Assembly: GCF_003206065.1 (NCBI RefSeq)
Contig: NZ_PZJQ01000004.1
Span: 717,168-781,167 of the forward strand
DNA: 64,000 nucleotides
DNA from: Salinicola halimionae
Lineage (GTDB): Bacteria; Pseudomonadota; Gammaproteobacteria; Pseudomonadales; Halomonadaceae
Direction of reading: 5' to 3'
Both the position numbers and the translations under genes were made by a program. Positions 60,972 to 64,000 of this stretch are shown here, one piece after another. The notes beneath the pieces were generated by a model. The model was not told the origin of the DNA. It worked only from the letters and a program-made list of their open reading frames with translations, and searched no databases. The first letter of the stretch is position 1. Each line of letters begins with the position of its first letter.

Positions 60972-61934
60972 ATGAACATGATGGAAATGGGCGAAGTCGT
61001 TGCCTACCTGTTGCGTTATCGCACCGCGGAGCGTGTTCCCAGCGGCGGGCGCAAACGTCGCGCGGCGCGTGAAGGCCAGCTCTCCGAGCGCGACGTCTGT
61101 GCGTTGATCGATGACGCCCAGGAAATCGAACGCGAGGCGCTGCGGGATTTTCTCGCCGGCCAGGGCCTACGCCTCAAGGCATTCGAATCCGGTGACTACC
61201 CCGGTATCGCGCCGGGCTCGCGCTTGTTTGCGTTGCTCCCGGATCCGGAAATGGAGCAGCCACCGCTCTACACTCGAGAACCGGTGTTCGAGGCGCTCAA
61301 GTTACGCCAGGAAAGCCGCGCCGAATTGGCGTTGTGGTATCTGCAGTTATGGCTGCTGCTGCACACGTTGATCTACACCCGTTTGAATCGAGCGCTGTCC
61401 GATGTCAGCCGCTATCAGGAAGCGACCTTCGTCACCCGTGAACTGGTCGAGCTGGTTCGCGAACAATTGGAAACGCTGCGCGGGCTCGGCGAGCGTGCGC
61501 CCGCGAACAGCCGGGTGTTGCTCGACGAGCGCGGCGAAGACATCCCGCGCCGGGTCAAGGCGTTCATCGACCTGCTGAGCCGCGCGGGTCATCTCGAGAC
61601 GGTGCGAGAAACGGCCGATGAGGATGTCTGGCAGCAGACGCTGCTGGGGGCACTGGAAGCCGAGCAGATCGGCGTCAATCACCTGACACACCTGATCGAG
61701 CTCACCTCCATCGAAGGTGTCGAAACAGAATGGGACGAGGTACCGGCGGATGAGATATCTGCGGGCGAGGGCGTAGCCGTCGACGATGAGATGGATACCA
61801 CTCGCGCGGAAGATGCCGGCGAACACGGGCACGAAAACGAGAACGCTACCCACGCAACTGACATGTTTGACCCGCCGTCGGTAGAGAAGACGGACGGAGC
61901 AACGGCCGAAAACGCCGAGGAGAATCGCCGGTGA
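60972..61934 (+). CDS. MukE/MksE/JetB-like condensin subunit (putative)
   Basis: 320 residues, four bases after the first gene. The fold reads as tandem winged-helix (KITE): CALIDDAQEIEREALRDFLAGQGLRLKAFESGDY, SRAELALWYLQLWLLLHTLIYTRLNRALSD, ATFVTRELVELVREQLETL and RRVKAFIDLLSRAGHLETV. It ends in an acidic, disordered tail of about 70 residues (DEMDTTRAEDAGEHGHENEN). The stop overlaps the GTG start of the SMC-like gene (GTGA). Size is larger than MukE/MksE (about 230) because of the tail. Assignment rests on context plus architecture. Confidence 0.6.
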   Translation: MNMMEMGEVVAYLLRYRTAERVPSGGRKRRAAREGQLSERDVCALIDDAQEIEREALRDFLAGQGLRLKAFESGDYPGIAPGSRLFALLPDPEMEQPPLYTREPVFEALKLRQESRAELALWYLQLWLLLHTLIYTRLNRALSDVSRYQEATFVTRELVELVREQLETLRGLGERAPANSRVLLDERGEDIPRRVKAFIDLLSRAGHLETVRETADEDVWQQTLLGALEAEQIGVNHLTHLIELTSIEGVETEWDEVPADEISAGEGVAVDDEMDTTRAEDAGEHGHENENATHATDMFDPPSVEKTDGATAENAEENRR

Positions 61935-64000
61935 GCGTGATCAACCGTATCGAAATTGCCAACCTGCTCAACAAGCACGGCGATATCGCGTCTCCTTGGG
62001 AAGCCAAGATGCGCCATCTGTTGCTCGATCTGCGGGGCCAGTCGAGCGCAATCAGCATGGAAAATGGCTTCGGCAAGACCACCATGGCCGAAGCGCTGAT
62101 CGGCATGCTTTCCCGCGATCGCCAACTGCTGACGCGAACCCGGCGTAAATGTTCCCCCTCCAAGGTCAATGGGGCAGGGCGCAGCTGGACCCATTTGCGA
62201 GTCGAATTTCGCGCGCAGGACAGCAGTCAGCAGGATGACATGCTGGCAGTGGCCGGCGAGGAAGTTGCCGGCGAGACCTTCGTTTTCGGCATGTACGGCT
62301 ACAGCGATGGCAGCGGGCTGGTGTTCTACCACTATCCCGGCAAACTGGCCGACGTGCCGGTGCATCACATTACCCGCGACGGCAAGCTGGCGCTCTACGC
62401 CAACGCTGATTTTCAGAGCACGATGCGGTCACAGGGCGTGACCCGAGCACACAACCGCGAGGAGTGGCTGGAAGCGGTTGGCGTGCATATTTCCCGGCGC
62501 GAACTGGCGCAGTTGGCAGCGTTTCAGAAGGAAGGCGGTGCCGACAAGAGCCAGATCTTCAATGCGATCAAGCCGCGTGCCGGGGAAAAAGCCGACCAGG
62601 CATTTTTCTACGAAGTACTGGCGCCGCAGATTCTCTCCGGGGCGACGCGTGGCGAGACCGATGAAGAAGAGGAGTTGATCGAAGACGTCATTCTCAACTC
62701 CGGTACTCGGATCACCGAGCTGCGCCATCGGCTGGCGGAAGCCGAGAGCGATCAGCGCCGCGCCGACGAAAAGGTCGAACGCCTCGCCACTCTGAACGAA
62801 GAGGGCGAAGGACTGCTCGAGGCGCGCCGCCAGCTCACCGGGCTGGATGCCTCGCTGCTCGAAGCCGAACGACTGCTGGGCGGCCAGGCGCTGGCACCTT
62901 TGCCAGGATTGCCGGGCTTTACCGACAGCGAATCGCGTCGCGAGCTGAGCCGTGAAGTCGCCGACAGTATCGGCGGTTTTGCCTGGGCGACCGGCGACAT
63001 CGAGCGGCCCCGCGTCTCTACCTGGCTGCTGTCGAAACTGTCGCGCCAGGCCGAGCGCAACGTGCGACAGGCTCTCTCCGAGCGTGGCGCTCGGGTCGAT
63101 ACGCATCGTCGTCTGGTTCATCTTCCCGAGGCGACATGGCTCACGGCGCGTGACATCGGCCATGTGTCGTTCGATCAGGCGCGCGCCTGGCTGGCTGACA
63201 GTCACGCCTTCAACGACGACGCTGCGCGCTACCGTGCCATCGGCGTGCTCGACGACGCCGCCGAAGTCTTCGAGGGGCTGGACGGCAACCGGTTCCGTGA
63301 AGAGGTGATCGCCGATCGTGAATATCGCCGCTCGTTGCGGCTGGATGCCGAACAGCTCGATGAAGAGCTCGAACGCGTGGAGCATGAGCGCGAACAGCTG
63401 GAGTCGCGGCAGCGCGATTTCATCGACAATCAGAGCGTCTACACCCAGGCGCTGGCGGAAGGGCTCTTCACCGAGACCGAGCTCGAATCGCCCGAAGCGA
63501 CGCGGGATGCCGCTCAAACGGCCCTCGCCGATGCCCGCAAGGCGCATGCCGATCATCTCGGCCGCATGGGCGAATTCAAACAGCCCGCACAGTGGTATCA
63601 AAGCTTCATCGCCGAGCATCCCGATACCTCACCCGAAGAACTGCTGGCGACCAAGCATGAGCAGCATGACGCTCTCGAAGCGCAGCTCGAGGATTGGAAT
63701 GCGCAGGCCAGTGCGTTGGACGCGCAGCGTGAATCGACTCGTGAGGGGTTGCAGACACGGCGTGAACAGCGCCATCGTCTCGAGGGAGAGCTGGCCCCGC
63801 TCGCGGCAGGACGCGATGCGTGGCAGACATTCGCCGAGCAGTGGCCCGACCACTCGGCGGTCGGTTTCTGGAGCGAGCGCAAGAGTGCCCTGGCCGAACT
63901 CGAACAGGCGCTGGCCGAAGCACGTCGTGCTCAGAGCGATGCCAAGGCACGGCTGTCACGGCTGGAACCGCTGAAGGGTGCGGCCGAACGCTATCGGCAC
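61931..64000 (+). CDS. SMC-like ATPase, MukB/MksB/JetC type, N-terminal part
   Basis: 690 codons are visible and the frame continues past the window edge. GTG at 61931 overlaps the upstream stop (GTGA). The N-terminus VSVINRIEIANLLNKHGDIA leads to a P-loop SMENGFGKTTMAEALIGML (Lys49), matching the MukB N-domain in order and spacing (NG.GK.TTMA..). The first glycine of the canonical G-x4-GKT is Met43 here. After a head domain of about 230 residues, long coiled coil follows (ELRHRLAEAESDQRRADEKV, EQLDEELERVEHEREQLESR and beyond). Signature and Walker B motifs would be outside the window. It is the motor of a condensin-like complex, either chromosomal (MksB-like) or a plasmid-defence Wadjet. Confidence 0.7.
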   Translation, partial: MSVINRIEIANLLNKHGDIASPWEAKMRHLLLDLRGQSSAISMENGFGKTTMAEALIGMLSRDRQLLTRTRRKCSPSKVNGAGRSWTHLRVEFRAQDSSQQDDMLAVAGEEVAGETFVFGMYGYSDGSGLVFYHYPGKLADVPVHHITRDGKLALYANADFQSTMRSQGVTRAHNREEWLEAVGVHISRRELAQLAAFQKEGGADKSQIFNAIKPRAGEKADQAFFYEVLAPQILSGATRGETDEEEELIEDVILNSGTRITELRHRLAEAESDQRRADEKVERLATLNEEGEGLLEARRQLTGLDASLLEAERLLGGQALAPLPGLPGFTDSESRRELSREVADSIGGFAWATGDIERPRVSTWLLSKLSRQAERNVRQALSERGARVDTHRRLVHLPEATWLTARDIGHVSFDQARAWLADSHAFNDDAARYRAIGVLDDAAEVFEGLDGNRFREEVIADREYRRSLRLDAEQLDEELERVEHEREQLESRQRDFIDNQSVYTQALAEGLFTETELESPEATRDAAQTALADARKAHADHLGRMGEFKQPAQWYQSFIAEHPDTSPEELLATKHEQHDALEAQLEDWNAQASALDAQRESTREGLQTRREQRHRLEGELAPLAAGRDAWQTFAEQWPDHSAVGFWSERKSALAELEQALAEARRAQSDAKARLSRLEPLKGAAERYRH

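Noticed and set aside
62429-63619. 396-codon minus-strand frame opposite the SMC-like gene
   Set aside because: Antisense to the condensin ATPase whose motifs are clear; no ribosome binding site or family pattern.

Overview
This window looks like chromosomal DNA of a moderately halophilic gammaproteobacterium of the Halomonadaceae (Halomonas-like). That is an inference from high GC, acidic proteins, gammaproteobacterial housekeeping genes (rmf, pdxB, alaA, lapAB, ihfB, sdhE-ygfX, yqjDE-like genes, pldA) and two tripartite tricarboxylate transporters. No phage, transposon or CRISPR array is visible. Most of the sequence is ordinary core genome; accessory character is confined to a few tRNA-flanking and intergenic stretches and to the right edge.

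Layout. 1-6.4 kb: end of a Gly-rich protein gene, pyrD, rmf, rlmKL, a WGR-like small protein, pdxB. 6.4-11 kb: a MarR regulator with a siderophore-interacting reductase behind a Fur-box-like site; a DUF3455 / ECF sigma / anti-sigma cluster; htpX. 11-14.5 kb: alaA (with a structured, TPP-aptamer-like leader), rbgA, an unlisted 46-codon gene, msrB. 14.7-15.2 kb: a Glu-Gly-Glu-Gly tRNA array with decayed tRNA pieces. 15.5-21.4 kb: an ABC-2 exporter coupled to queF, a nitroreductase, tRNA-Ser with a duplicated 3' end, an Asp/Glu racemase, small proteins. 21.4-29.1 kb: a catabolic locus made of a TctCBA transporter, a PdxA-like dehydrogenase with altered substrate residues, a SAF-domain dehydrogenase, a TIM-barrel isomerase, and a divergent GntR regulator with an operator. 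29.1-32.3 kb: AT-rich gene-poor stretch with a candidate Csr/Rsm-type small RNA, tRNA-Gly(CCC), and four small hypothetical genes. 32.4-40.2 kb: groEL-groES, fxsA, comEA-like, pyrF, lapBA, ihfB, sdhE-ygfX, two small DUF883-type membrane proteins. 40.2-52.7 kb: an RND efflux pump, an HI0933-type flavoprotein, a yqjDEK-like operon, pldA, a large MscK-type channel, tlyA. 52.7-59.3 kb: a TctD/TctE-like two-component system with its own periplasmic binding protein, divergent from a second TctCBA transporter. 59.5-64.0 kb: three coupled genes of a MukFEB/MksFEB/Wadjet-like condensin; the SMC-like ATPase gene runs off the window.

How genes work together. The two Tct transporters have different control: a GntR/FCD repressor at the catabolic locus and a two-component system at the other. 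LapA-LapB, htpX, pldA and mscK serve the envelope; YqjD-like, RMF and RbgA act on ribosomes. The best candidates for undescribed biology are the condensin operon at the right edge (possibly a plasmid-defence Wadjet variant), the riboswitch-like leader of alaA, the putative CsrA-sponging RNA at 29.57 kb, and the kinase-less PdxA-like catabolic locus.
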